Shown here: positions 10,001-18,166 of the stretch, in pieces | How positions within the stretch are numbered: position 1 is the stretch's first letter | Layout of the letters: each line of letters opens with the position of its first letter | Assembly: GCA_002298335.1 (NCBI GenBank) | Contig: DBNK01000028.1 | Span: 43,083-107,082 of the forward strand | Source: Thalassolituus sp. UBA674 | Lineage (GTDB): Bacteria; Pseudomonadota; Gammaproteobacteria; Pseudomonadales; Oceanobacteraceae | Direction: 5' to 3' | Length of the DNA: 64,000 bases | The notes under the pieces: generated by a model | What the model was told of the DNA's origin: nothing | Database searches by the model: none | The model's input: only the letters and a program-made list of their open reading frames with translations | Program-made: the position numbers and the translations under genes

Positions 10001-11050
10001 GAGGCCGGCAATCGGCTGGGAAATCAGTGCCCTCACCTGGCTCTGGATACTGCGGATGGTGGAATCCCCCAGCAGCAGACCGGCCTGTTCGGTTTCGGCC
10101 GCATAACCGGACAGGTCATCGGTAAAGCCTTTCAGCTCATTGAAGGCATCAACAAAAGCCTGGATGTTCTCGGTCAGAGCCTCGGTATCCGGGCTGACAT
10201 TCACATTCACGGTTTTACCCACATCAGCGCTGTTGAGCGTCAGAGTCACACCGTTAATCACTTCAGTGACGGTGTTGCTGCTGCGGGTAATGTTCAGGCC
10301 GTTCACGCTCAGCTGAGCGTTTTCCGCGCGGCTGGTTTCTTCCAGGTTAGAGCTGCCGTTCTGGGTTTCGTTGTAGGCCAGCGCGGCAAGACCTGTGGTC
10401 AGCGCATTACCGCTGGCGTCTGTGGCTTCTATGCGCATGGCATTTTCAACACCCGACTCACTGGACACTACCTGCAGACGGTAACCATTACCGTCGTTGA
10501 TGATGGTCGCATTCACACCGATACCGGCGTTATTGATGGCATCACGGATGCCGCTCAGGGTGCGGTTGGAGTCGTCGATGGTGATGGTTTCGATCTTACG
10601 GTCGGTATTCTGATCCTGGCCTGTGATATTGCCACTGCCATCGTAGGTGTTGGTACCGAAGCTGAAGGTCAGCTTACCGGTACCGATAATTTCGTTAAAA
10701 CTGTCGTACGCTGCGGTCGCCAGAGAATGCGACTTGGCCGTGTTCAGAACTTCGACTGAGTAAGAACCCGGGTCGGCGGTAATCGAACTGCTGACCGTAA
10801 GAATGCCTTCGTCGGATGACGTGGCTTTGGTGGCACCTGAGGTGCTTGGACTGGCGAGTTTATTCACTGCTGACTGCATGGTGGACATCAGCGACTGAAT
10901 CTCACCATAAGCGGTGATTTTGGCTTCGATCAGTTCCTTGCGGTTATCGAGGCGCAGTTCAGTGACCTCTTTTTCCGCCGAGATGATCTTATCAACCAGA
11001 TCGGTTGTCAGAACACCGGAACCTAAACCTAATGATTCGATGGACGCCAT
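7097..11050 (-). CDS. fliD: Giant flagellar filament cap protein FliD (HAP2)
   Basis: FliD caps the growing filament and helps fold exported flagellin. The N-terminus (SIESLGLGSGVLTTDLVDKIISAE) is the FliD_N domain, and the last 200 residues, ending in a predicted coiled coil (DRERLEARMDAQEARLKSQF) and DYVKQQFDALN, match FliD_C. At 1,317 residues it is two to three times the usual size. The extra length is a middle region of at least six related units of roughly 75-110 residues, near residues 450, 587, 703, 770, 860 and 1093. They share a pattern like (N)FxxxVDGxxxxVxL, a Gly/Asp-rich turn, an alpha-helix of the LAxAIQxAL type, and a second beta part; they resemble flagellin insert motifs. 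The gene is third in fliC-flaG-fliD and has its own putative sigma-28 promoter. Confidence 0.93.
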   Translation of the reverse strand: MASIESLGLGSGVLTTDLVDKIISAEKEVTELRLDNRKELIEAKITAYGEIQSLMSTMQSAVNKLASPSTSGATKATSSDEGILTVSSSITADPGSYSVEVLNTAKSHSLATAAYDSFNEIIGTGKLTFSFGTNTYDGSGNITGQDQNTDRKIETITIDDSNRTLSGIRDAINNAGIGVNATIINDGNGYRLQVVSSESGVENAMRIEATDASGNALTTGLAALAYNETQNGSSNLEETSRAENAQLSVNGLNITRSSNTVTEVINGVTLTLNSADVGKTVNVNVSPDTEALTENIQAFVDAFNELKGFTDDLSGYAAETEQAGLLLGDSTIRSIQSQVRALISQPIAGLNGKYRSLTELGVNTDRNNGYLLEFNTTQFQKAIGEERESIVGILAKTGSTTDSQIVYVNDSVNTYAGTYDINLTQLATQAKYTSASLDLLDFSSPVTIDDSNNSFRINLNGKSANIELANGDYTSGDDLAAQIALQINSNETLSDNGYSVSVDFSEDDQNFTITSTRYGSESSVYIESVSGNTANTLSFSPLGSGTYKGVSLTTLNADAFAGKGAKTEIGKQKVSESTGIDFSLTNATFSLDVDGAGPVAVTVNQDASGQDLNGDGTYGDRLDTLQAIQTAIDATALNGDVIASFDSNGYLRFETSAVGTARSIEITSVGSSTSDTKLGLSATQGAQTNGKDPGLTFNDVVDFKVQVDGTESDTFVSVPAGTYLTGEDLATAIQTELAATLSTDVNFAGMVVGAESGPGSRNISSNIDFSTANSGFTLNVSGVEKEVLINSDSGDNIVDIQTALDTAFGAGVVTASLDGTGLKLTTDATGHTEYIEVMSDGRGTTSSSFADISTGYDFSASGQEATFTLTVDGVALDVTVDEDGTSGSNDSASNLSAIQSALDDALVASGQFSAGDIKAAVDDSGQLYFETFSKNGVKTAATFGSGASIEVSNIGGSAATSLGLVAETSTTGYDSLGMPSGRDFGYDLDPVVTYNYNPDTNLGNFTIQIGGEGTQVGFSELDADAVAFMGLQDASIYSEPIPKGKDVAGTINGVVASGSGQFLRAVNGNEAATNGYYLGAESAGFETPVVLDANNSSFTIEVDGVEAEVQLSYPATYVSGSALASAMETAINNTDAFKSEGISVKVDYTDDTASFAYNKFGIISASTGTDSSVEMVDFSNEAANIFGFVRGAGDGEAGKAAVGEPDPSSGLRVKVTGGDIGARGSITYVSGFGDQLKALLDNFMDPSDGLIANKLAGLDDDLTTVGEDRERLEARMDAQEARLKSQFLYNDAIIQTLNTTLDYVKQQFDALNGNNND

Positions 11051-11089
11051 AACACTAACCTACCTCGGAACTCAGAATCCGGAAACAGA

Positions 11090-11124
11090 AAACCCGCATT
11101 GTCCTTATCGGCCAATGCGGGTTT
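11090..11124 (-). terminator. Terminator hairpin between flaG and fliD
   Basis: A perfect 12-bp stem (11090-11101 with 11113-11124) and an 11-nt loop, followed on the minus strand by TTTCTGTTTCC-like T-rich sequence. It lies 38 nt past the flaG stop. Its loop carries the exact sigma-28 -10 octamer. Confidence 0.75.
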
Positions 11125-11131
11125 CTGTTGA
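11105..11131 (-). promoter_or_regulatory. Putative sigma-28 (FliA) promoter for fliD
   Basis: The minus strand reads GCCGATAA (11105-11112), a perfect sigma-28 -10. A 15-nt spacer separates it from TCAA (11128-11131), a 3-of-4 match to the TAAA -35 core. Initiation near 11098 gives a leader of about 48 nt. It starts inside the right arm of the upstream terminator hairpin, so that the new transcript cannot form it. Confidence 0.65.
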
Positions 11132-11161
11132 GGCTATTTAACTAATCGTTACATATAGCCC

Positions 11162-11536
11162 TTACACTTGCGCACTGAATAACAAAGATGGCTCTTCATC
11201 ATTCAATTTCTGCGCCAGCTCCAGAGCCAGTTCACTCGGAATCTGGCGGATCATCTCAGAAGACAGCTTGTCATATACCCGGATGATGGTCTTGCCACTG
11301 CTTTCATCCAGCTGGAAGTCCAGTGTCCGCTGAGTCTGTTGAACATACTCATTGATGCGGGATACGGCTTCCCTGACTTTCTCGTCGTTAAAGACGGCTG
11401 TTTCTACTGCACTGACCTCCGGCGAAACTTTGCCGCTTGAGAGGTTATTCTGATCCGCTTTCGGTTCCTGAGTGACGCTGACACGGGCTACCTGTGACAG
11501 GCTTCTTTCCGCAATATTATTTTTCAGCTCATTCAT
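11162..11536 (-). CDS. flaG: Flagellar protein FlaG
   Basis: A 124-residue FlaG-family protein; in other polarly flagellated bacteria FlaG affects filament length, and its exact role is unsettled. The conserved C-terminal half is clear: VQQTQRTLDFQLDESSGKTIIRVYDKLSSEMIRQIPSE, followed by a short amphipathic tail. The N-terminal half is polar and low in conservation, as usual. GAGGTGAG precedes the ATG. Position between fliC and fliD is the standard arrangement. Confidence 0.92.
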   Translation of the reverse strand: MNELKNNIAERSLSQVARVSVTQEPKADQNNLSSGKVSPEVSAVETAVFNDEKVREAVSRINEYVQQTQRTLDFQLDESSGKTIIRVYDKLSSEMIRQIPSELALELAQKLNDEEPSLLFSAQV

Positions 11537-11568
11537 ACACTCACCTCACTGGTATCCGATTCAGAAGA

Positions 11569-11592
11569 CAGGCCCCACACCCGCAGGGCCTG
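11569..11592 (-). terminator. Hairpin between fliC and flaG, possible attenuator
   Basis: A 7-bp GC-rich stem (CAGGCCC at 11569-11575 with GGGCCTG at 11586-11592) lies just past the fliC stop. On the minus strand it is followed by TCTTCT rather than a clean T-run. It may lower read-through or stabilise the fliC 3' end. Confidence 0.45.
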
Positions 11593-11605
11593 CCAGCCGA
11601 TTACC

Positions 11606-14600
11606 TTATCCCAGCAGAGACAGAACCTGCTGACCAGCGGCGTTGGCCTGAGCCAGTACCGAGATACCAGCCTGTTGCAGTACCTGAGAACGTGACAGCT
11701 CAGCAGTTTCGGCCGCGAAGTCCGCATCCTGGATCCGTGAGTTCGCAGCATTCAGGTTCTCAGAGGTCACCTGCAGGTTGCTCACTGTGGATTCCATACG
11801 GTTCTGGATCGCACCGAGGTTTGCACGCTGGCTGGCGACCTGGCCGATGGCGTTATCGATCGCTGTAATCGCTTCCTGTGCACCTTCGAAGGTAGAGATG
11901 TCGATATCCTTCAGCAGAACACCGTCTTCACCACCGCCGTACTTGGCCACGTTGAAGCCCAGAGCTTCGAGCTCATCCTTACCGTTGGAGCCGGCTTCCA
12001 GCGAGATTTCCTTCGCAGAAGACAGGGTCACAGTACCGTAAGTGGTCTCGTAGGTCGCACCTTCGCTCGCAGTACCGCGGGCACCGATGTTGTCAGAGGC
12101 TGTTGCAGTACCGATATCCGCTTCACCGATACCATCGATGCTGGAATCCAGACCGATCAGTGAGCCGAAGCTGGCGCTGGAGGTTGGATCCACACCGTTG
12201 TTAGCGGCATCGTTGTCGACTGCAACCGAGATGTTACGGCCGTCAGCGGCTTTCAGCGTGATGGATACACCGTTATCTTCAGCAATCACACCAGTCTGAC
12301 CGGACTTGGCATTGATCAGGTCGATGGCGTTGGTTTTGGTCGCATCGAGATCGATGCTGCCGGTACCGTCATCCACCAGGTTGATTACACCGATATCCAC
12401 ACCGTTGATGTACAGCTTGCCGCTCTCACCTGCATCATAACCGGCCGCAATCGCAGCGTTCTGGTTAGCGGTCAGAGTCGAGGAAGAGGCAGAACCCACA
12501 ACCACAGTTTCATTCACTTCAGCGGTCACGCCGGTCTCACCAGATACCTTGTTGATCGCATCAGCAACCGAAATGGCAGACTGAGACTTCAGAGAGGTCT
12601 GGATGGTAGAGCCGTCAGAAGCCACAGTGGCAGACGCTTTATCCTTACTGACGTCAGCAGCCTGAATGTTCACGCCGTTGATGGTCAGGTCACCTTCTTT
12701 CAGACCGCGGACAGGTTCCTGAGCGGCATCCAGAGTGATGGAGTTAATGTCGATGGCACCGGTATTGGTTTCACGGAAGTTAAAGATACTACCGGAAGTC
12801 AGTGTACCTGAGGTTGCCAGGCCGGCTTCTGCCAGGTTACTGGTCAGGCTGATGCTCTTAACATCTTCGCCGGTCACGTTCACGTCTTTCAGATAACCGG
12901 TTGCCAGAGCACCCGAAGTCTGAGTACCACCAACGGACACTTTCGCAGAACTGGTTCCGGTTTCGTCGTACACAGTCACGTCGAAGCTGGAAGTTGTACC
13001 AGTCGCAGCGGCACCACCAGTGATCAGCAGGCTGTCACCATCGGCGTCAGTCACATAAACTGCCGCAGAGGTTGTACCCACGTTCACTGCGGTCGCTACC
13101 AGACCGGAAGAGGCGGTTGCGTTAATGGCATCAGCGATGTCCTCTACGCTTGAAGCAGTAGAGCTCAGGCTGATGGCGATCAGAGCGTCACCTTCAGTGG
13201 AGCTGTCGAAGATCTGGATCTGACCACCGGTAAACAGACGGTCAGCTGTGGCCGCTTCCAGTTTCACCTTGGTTTCTGCAGCGGCGGAAACACCACTCAG
13301 ACTGTCGATGGCTGCAGCAATTTCTTTAGCACCCATGTTACCGGCGGAGCCAGCAGAGAAGGTGGCAGACTGACCATCATTGGTAGTCACAGTAATGGTT
13401 TCAGACGTACCGAACGCGATACGGCTGTCAGAAGTTACCGCCAGAGCAGTGGACAACTGAGCACCGGCAGTACCGTCTGGCACACCACCGTTGAATTCAG
13501 CACCGGCAGTCAGAGAAGTCACAGTCGATGCAACCTGTGCAGAACCGGCTTCGTATGTACCGCGCTTCAGACCGGAGTTGGCCAGGTCACCGTTACCGGT
13601 ACCGTCACCACCAGACACTTTGATTTCAGATACGTCACCGTCCGCCACCAGAGTGAAGCCAGCGTAGTAAGTATCTTCAGCAGCCAGACCGGTTGCAGCG
13701 GCAGCCTGTGCGTCGTTGGCGATGGAACCACCGAAGGAACCAAACGCGATATCAATGTTACGGCCATCAGCTGCAATCAGCTGTACACCGTTGGCATCAG
13801 AACCGGAAGAAACCGCGGTTACACCAGTCTGATCAGACACGGCGTTAATGGCTTCAACCACAGACGCGCGGGTACCCACAGTGTCGGTAGAGGTGGACAG
13901 AGAGATGTCAACGTTGTTCAGAGTCAGGGTAACCGTACCGGCAGTACCTTCCATCTCTGAACCGGCAGCAACGTTTTCGTTTGCGAAAGCTTTAACACCG
14001 GTTTCGTCGTAAACGTCGTTGATTGCAGCGACTTTGGCAATGGCAGAGAAAGCCGCATCAACAGTAGAGGCGGTGTCATTTTCTGCTTTGGATGGGCTGA
14101 CCGCTACGTTGTTGATGATCAGGTCACCGTTCTGCAGAGCAGCACCGAACCCCTGGGAAGAAATACCGGATGCAGTAGAAGCACCGAGTTTTTCAGCAGT
14201 CAGTTCTTTAATAGAGATATCCACGGTCTGACCGGCGTTGGCACCAATCTGGAAAGTGGCGGAGAAAGAACCGTCCAGCAGCTTACGGCCGTTGAAGTCA
14301 GTTTCATCAGCAGTACGGGAAACTTCAGCAACCAGCTGATCAACCTCGGCCTGGAGGGCTTCACGGTCAACGTCAGAGTTGGTGGCGTTTGCAGACTGAA
14401 CCGCCAGCTCACGGATACGCTGTAAGTTTTCGTTGATGGAGCCCAGCGCGCCTTCAGCGGTCTGCGCCAGAGCGATACCGTCACCGGCGTTACGGACGGC
14501 AACGTTCAGACCTTTGATCTGAGAGGTGAAACGGGTAGAAATAGCCAGACCTGCCGCATCATCCTTCGCGCTGTTAATACGCAGACCTGAAGACAGACGC

Positions 14601-14689
14601 TGCAATGCCTGCTGGTTAGCGGACTGGGATTTATCCAGGTTACGCTGCGCATTCAGGGATGCAATATTGGTATTAATAATTTGAGGCAT
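11606..14689 (-). CDS. fliC: Giant flagellin (filament subunit)
   Basis: A 1,027-residue flagellin, about twice the usual length. Residues 1 to about 165 are a standard D0/D1 domain (QIINTNIASLNAQRNL, LSSGLRINSAKDDAAGLAIS, RIRELAVQSANATNSDVDREALQ), and the last 95 or so residues are the matching C-terminal D1/D0 ending QQVLSLLG. Between them lie about 770 residues rich in Ala, Gly, Ser, Thr and Asp. This region contains repeated flagellin_IN-type units (LxINxVxI ... A(I)NxxSxxTGVxA ... AADGRNI) starting near residues 193, 256, 673 and 763. The Ser/Thr-rich insert is the likely surface for glycosylation by the divergent maf/leg operon; that link is inferred. AGGAG precedes the ATG. Confidence 0.96.
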   Translation of the reverse strand: MPQIINTNIASLNAQRNLDKSQSANQQALQRLSSGLRINSAKDDAAGLAISTRFTSQIKGLNVAVRNAGDGIALAQTAEGALGSINENLQRIRELAVQSANATNSDVDREALQAEVDQLVAEVSRTADETDFNGRKLLDGSFSATFQIGANAGQTVDISIKELTAEKLGASTASGISSQGFGAALQNGDLIINNVAVSPSKAENDTASTVDAAFSAIAKVAAINDVYDETGVKAFANENVAAGSEMEGTAGTVTLTLNNVDISLSTSTDTVGTRASVVEAINAVSDQTGVTAVSSGSDANGVQLIAADGRNIDIAFGSFGGSIANDAQAAAATGLAAEDTYYAGFTLVADGDVSEIKVSGGDGTGNGDLANSGLKRGTYEAGSAQVASTVTSLTAGAEFNGGVPDGTAGAQLSTALAVTSDSRIAFGTSETITVTTNDGQSATFSAGSAGNMGAKEIAAAIDSLSGVSAAAETKVKLEAATADRLFTGGQIQIFDSSTEGDALIAISLSSTASSVEDIADAINATASSGLVATAVNVGTTSAAVYVTDADGDSLLITGGAAATGTTSSFDVTVYDETGTSSAKVSVGGTQTSGALATGYLKDVNVTGEDVKSISLTSNLAEAGLATSGTLTSGSIFNFRETNTGAIDINSITLDAAQEPVRGLKEGDLTINGVNIQAADVSKDKASATVASDGSTIQTSLKSQSAISVADAINKVSGETGVTAEVNETVVVGSASSSTLTANQNAAIAAGYDAGESGKLYINGVDIGVINLVDDGTGSIDLDATKTNAIDLINAKSGQTGVIAEDNGVSITLKAADGRNISVAVDNDAANNGVDPTSSASFGSLIGLDSSIDGIGEADIGTATASDNIGARGTASEGATYETTYGTVTLSSAKEISLEAGSNGKDELEALGFNVAKYGGGEDGVLLKDIDISTFEGAQEAITAIDNAIGQVASQRANLGAIQNRMESTVSNLQVTSENLNAANSRIQDADFAAETAELSRSQVLQQAGISVLAQANAAGQQVLSLLG

Positions 14690-14773
14690 AGTTAATTCTC
14701 CTGTACCTGCTCTTATTGGGAAGTCGGCATCGTGGTCGATGCTGTTCGACTCCGCCTGACTTTGTCCTAGCCT

Positions 14774-14800
14774 GTAACGGCCCCCTGCTGCAGTTCTTTA
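14774..14800 (-). promoter_or_regulatory. Putative sigma-28 (FliA) promoter for fliC
   Basis: The minus strand carries TAAA (14797-14800), a 15-nt spacer and GCCGTTAC (14774-14781). This fits the FliA consensus TAAA-N15-GCCGATAA with two changes in the -10. Initiation near 14767 would give a leader of about 77 nt. Confidence 0.7.
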
Positions 14801-15036
14801 GAGCTTTTTTCACCAACCCTGCGACAACCCTCCGGCACCCGCCTTACCCAACACCGAAAACCCTCTTAACCCAATGATTTAAAAAGAAATTATTTTTTGA
14901 CACCCGCAGAAAAAAACTAAGAAAAATGTGTAACAAATTGTGAAAAGGGCTTTGCGAATCAAAGGCCCGACGATAACCGGATGTGGATCTGAAGCCGCCA
15001 CCTGAAAACAGGATGCCACGGGGACATAAGGACCAG

Positions 15037-15051
15037 TGGCACACTTTCTGC
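15037..15051 (+). promoter_or_regulatory. Putative -24/-12 (sigma-54) promoter of the maf/leg operon
   Basis: TGGCAC-ACTTT-CTGC gives GG at 15038-15039 and GC at 15050-15051 with the required 10-nt spacing; it differs from TGGCAC-N5-TTGC by one base. Transcription would begin near 15062. The element overlaps the first possible GTG start (15036) of the maf frame, which argues for translation starting downstream. Confidence 0.5.
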
Positions 15052-15140
15052 ACTTACCCCCTGAACAGTCAAAAAAATGGCCGCCCCGCATCAGCACCAC
15101 TGCGGACTGGCGCCGGGATATACAGGACAGGGTACAGCGA

Positions 15141-17180
15141 ATGATGACCGTCGACGGATTCTCCGAGCTGAAAGTCAAGAATTTGACTTTCATGAAGCAC
15201 TATTTCCCAGCCATCTATGCGGTGCTCAACGATTACACACCGGAAGAAAAGCAACTGAATCTGGATACAGAGTCTTCGCGGCTGCAGTTAATAAACCGAC
15301 TGACCGGCCAGGTTCTGATTAGCGATGCCGAAGCCGAAGCCCGTGAGGAAGTCAGTCAGTTCATCAATAACTGCCAGCGCAACAACCGTCTGATCACTGT
15401 TGGTACTGCGTTCGGGAACACATTCACCATTCCCCGGTTTTCAGCAAAGAAACTGGCCGAGCTGACGGAAAAAAGCCCACTGCAGCAGAAGAACTTCGAC
15501 TTTTATCCGTTCGATAACCATATTCCGCTGCTGTGCGTTATGGGTGTAGGTCTGGGCCTGCAGATCCGTGAGTTAATGTCGTCTCTCACCATAGATCATC
15601 TGATCATCTGTGAACGAGACATCGACGAGCTCTATGCCAGCCTGTTTACTACCGACTGGGCCGAATGTTGTGAGCACCTGATCAATGATCCTCACAAGTC
15701 CTTTACCTTTGTACTGGTACCTAAGGCCGATGAAGAACTGGCCTATGCCCTGCTCTGGAATCATCTGGTCAAACAGCCTCCCTTCTTTCCGACCGGCACT
15801 GTCTTCTACAACCACAGAAGCAACAACCGTCATGAAAGAATTCTGGCCCGGATACGTAAAGACATCACCATGTTTTACAGTCTGTGGGGCAATTACGATG
15901 ACGAAATCAACCAGCTGAATAATGCCCTGCATAATTTCCGTCTTGGGGTGAAACGTCTGCGCCTGCCCCTCACGGAACATACCGGGACTCCGGTACTGAT
16001 TATTGGCTCTGGCCCGTCTTTGGATGAACGGCTCGACTGGATAAAATCCGTTCAGGATAAATGCGTTGTGGTTTCCTGCGGTTCCGCCCGGGATGTCCTG
16101 CGCCGCAATGGCATCCAGCCGGATTTTCAGGTTGAACTGGAGTCAGACTATGTTGCGGCTGAAGCCTATGCACGCAGCATGTCCGGCGAAGACACCCGTG
16201 GTACCACACTGCTGGCGGCGGCTCAGGTTCCACCAAAAATCTTTGAAATCTATGAAAGCAAGCAGGCTTTTTTCAAAGACTCCACCGCCATGGCCAGCCT
16301 GTTTTCGCAGAATAATGTCGTGCCTGGCTGTACTCCTTCGGCAACCAATGCCGGATTGGGTGTGTTCCTGCATCTCGGTTTTAAAAACGTGTTCCTGTTC
16401 GGCATGGACTTCGGTTACATAGACCCGCTCAAGCACCATTCAAAAGACAGTATTTATTACACGGATGAAAGTCCGGAAGATCTGATCGACAGCACCTGGG
16501 ATAACCTCGAAGAGGGTATGCCGGTTGAATGTGTGGATGGCAGTACCATTAAAACCATCCCCTTCCTGTTTACCGGTATGCGTCGTGCCGAAGTTGAGAT
16601 TGCGCAGTTCCTGAATAGCCGGGAACTGTCTGTCTACAACTGCTCACTGGGTGCAAAAATCAGCCGCACAGAATGGCTCAATGACGTTGAAAATTTTGAG
16701 CGGATTATTGCAGCCTGCGGTGGCGACCGCACACTGACCGTCGGTGCTGTCAACGAGCCTGGCGACGTCATTACAGAAGACGAAATTGCCGAGCGTCTGA
16801 ATCTGCTCGAAGATGCCATCCGCCGGGTCTGCCTGCGTTCTCTGGATGAGCTGAGCCATCTGGAATATAACCTGGAAAGTATTTCTGACTGCACCTACCG
16901 CATTGCGCGTTTTCTTGAAGAAGATATCTACATTAACCTGAAAACCATTTACTACCTGTTCCGCGGCACCATGTGGTTTTTCCTGTCCATCGGTTATTCA
17001 CATGCCTATGCCCTCTCTGAAGAGGAAAGACCGGAATTCATTGCCACATGGAAGCGCATCTTTTCCGCATTTCTGGACGAGTGGCCGGGTCATTACCGCT
17101 CCGTCGTTCACCGCCAGCTAGCGCCGGAAGACGATCCTATGCTGACGAAAAAAATCACTGAAGCGGTTGAGGGTTTCTGA
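15141..17180 (+). CDS. maf: Maf-type flagellin nonulosonic acid transferase (DUF115 / MptE-like)
   Basis: Motility accessory factors transfer CMP-activated pseudaminic or legionaminic acid to Ser/Thr of flagellin in the cytoplasm before export. This 679-residue protein has the DUF115/MptE-like core, with the nucleotide-sugar signature VLIIGSGPSLDERLDWI in the middle, followed by VVSCGSARDVLRRNGIQPDF and FLFGMDFGY. The N-terminal part (NLTFMKHYFPAIYAVL) and the helical C-terminal part are also Maf-like. The frame is open back to a GTG at 15036, but that codon lies within the putative -24 box with AAGGA only 3 nt away. The ATG at 15141 (MMTVDG, with an upstream ACAGGG) is preferred, not proven. 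It is first in a 14-gene operon and divergent from fliC. Confidence 0.85.
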   Translation: MMTVDGFSELKVKNLTFMKHYFPAIYAVLNDYTPEEKQLNLDTESSRLQLINRLTGQVLISDAEAEAREEVSQFINNCQRNNRLITVGTAFGNTFTIPRFSAKKLAELTEKSPLQQKNFDFYPFDNHIPLLCVMGVGLGLQIRELMSSLTIDHLIICERDIDELYASLFTTDWAECCEHLINDPHKSFTFVLVPKADEELAYALLWNHLVKQPPFFPTGTVFYNHRSNNRHERILARIRKDITMFYSLWGNYDDEINQLNNALHNFRLGVKRLRLPLTEHTGTPVLIIGSGPSLDERLDWIKSVQDKCVVVSCGSARDVLRRNGIQPDFQVELESDYVAAEAYARSMSGEDTRGTTLLAAAQVPPKIFEIYESKQAFFKDSTAMASLFSQNNVVPGCTPSATNAGLGVFLHLGFKNVFLFGMDFGYIDPLKHHSKDSIYYTDESPEDLIDSTWDNLEEGMPVECVDGSTIKTIPFLFTGMRRAEVEIAQFLNSRELSVYNCSLGAKISRTEWLNDVENFERIIAACGGDRTLTVGAVNEPGDVITEDEIAERLNLLEDAIRRVCLRSLDELSHLEYNLESISDCTYRIARFLEEDIYINLKTIYYLFRGTMWFFLSIGYSHAYALSEEERPEFIATWKRIFSAFLDEWPGHYRSVVHRQLAPEDDPMLTKKITEAVEGF

Positions 17181-17182
17181 CA

Positions 17183-18166
17183 ATGAGCCAACGTATTCTG
17201 GTTACGGGTGCTGATGGTTTTATCGGTTCTCATCTGGCCGAACATCTGGTGCGCAGCGGCCATCAGGTGCGGGCTCTGACGCTTTATAATTCGTTCAACA
17301 GCTGGGGCTGGCTGGATGACTCACCCCTGAGCCGCGATATGGAAATCATCGCCGGGGATATCCGCGATCCGTTTTTCTGTCAGCAGGCGGTCGAAGGCTG
17401 CGACGTGGTGTACAACCTCGCTGCGCTGATTGCTATTCCTTATTCTTATCAGGCACCGGCCAGTTATGTGGCGACCAACGTCGAAGGCACGGTCAACCTC
17501 CTCCAGGCAGCGCGTCAGTTCAGCATCAGCCAGTTTGTTCAGACCTCAACCTCTGAGGTCTATGGCACCGCACAGTACGTGCCCATTGATGAAAAACACC
17601 CACTGCAGCCCCAGTCGCCGTACAGTGCATCCAAAATCGGCTCTGACTCCATGGCGCTGAGTTATTACAACGCCTTTGAATTACCGGTGACACTGGCCCG
17701 GCCATTCAATACCTATGGCCCGCGTCAGTCTGCCCGGGCGGTTATTCCGACCATCATTACCCAGATTGCGGCGGGTGAAAAACATCTGAAACTGGGCGAC
17801 CTGTCGCCGACGCGGGATTTCAATTACGTCGGTGATACCTGCGATGGTCTGATCAGTCTGCTCGGCTGTCAGGCGGCCATCGGCGAAGTCATCAATATCG
17901 GCAGCAATACCGAAATTTCAGTACTGGATACCGTAAACCTGATCCGTGAACTGATGAACTCGGACATCGTGATTGAGCACGACAGCGCCCGGGTGCGTCC
18001 GGAAAAGTCTGAAGTTCACCGGCTTGTCTGCGATAACCGCAAGCTGCTGAGTACCACAGGTTTTCAGCATCAGGTGGATATCCGTGAAGGACTGCTGCGT
18101 ACCATCGACTGGTTCAGCGATGAGCAGAACCTCAGCCGCTATAAAGCCGGGATTTATAATGTCTGA
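17183..18166 (+). CDS. legB: GDP-N-acetylglucosamine 4,6-dehydratase LegB
   Basis: A 327-residue extended SDR that would remove water from GDP-GlcNAc to give the 4-keto-6-deoxy sugar, the first committed step to legionaminic acid. It has the NAD(P)-binding ILVTGADGFIGSHL motif at the N-terminus, Thr-Ser in TSTSEVYG and the catalytic Tyr-x3-Lys in SPYSASKIGSD. YNSFNSWGWLDD is a stretch I recognise from LegB proteins rather than from UDP-linked PseB. GDP rather than UDP specificity is inferred from the family and the ptmE neighbour. It starts 2 nt after maf and overlaps legC by 8 nt. Confidence 0.88.
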   Translation: MSQRILVTGADGFIGSHLAEHLVRSGHQVRALTLYNSFNSWGWLDDSPLSRDMEIIAGDIRDPFFCQQAVEGCDVVYNLAALIAIPYSYQAPASYVATNVEGTVNLLQAARQFSISQFVQTSTSEVYGTAQYVPIDEKHPLQPQSPYSASKIGSDSMALSYYNAFELPVTLARPFNTYGPRQSARAVIPTIITQIAAGEKHLKLGDLSPTRDFNYVGDTCDGLISLLGCQAAIGEVINIGSNTEISVLDTVNLIRELMNSDIVIEHDSARVRPEKSEVHRLVCDNRKLLSTTGFQHQVDIREGLLRTIDWFSDEQNLSRYKAGIYNV

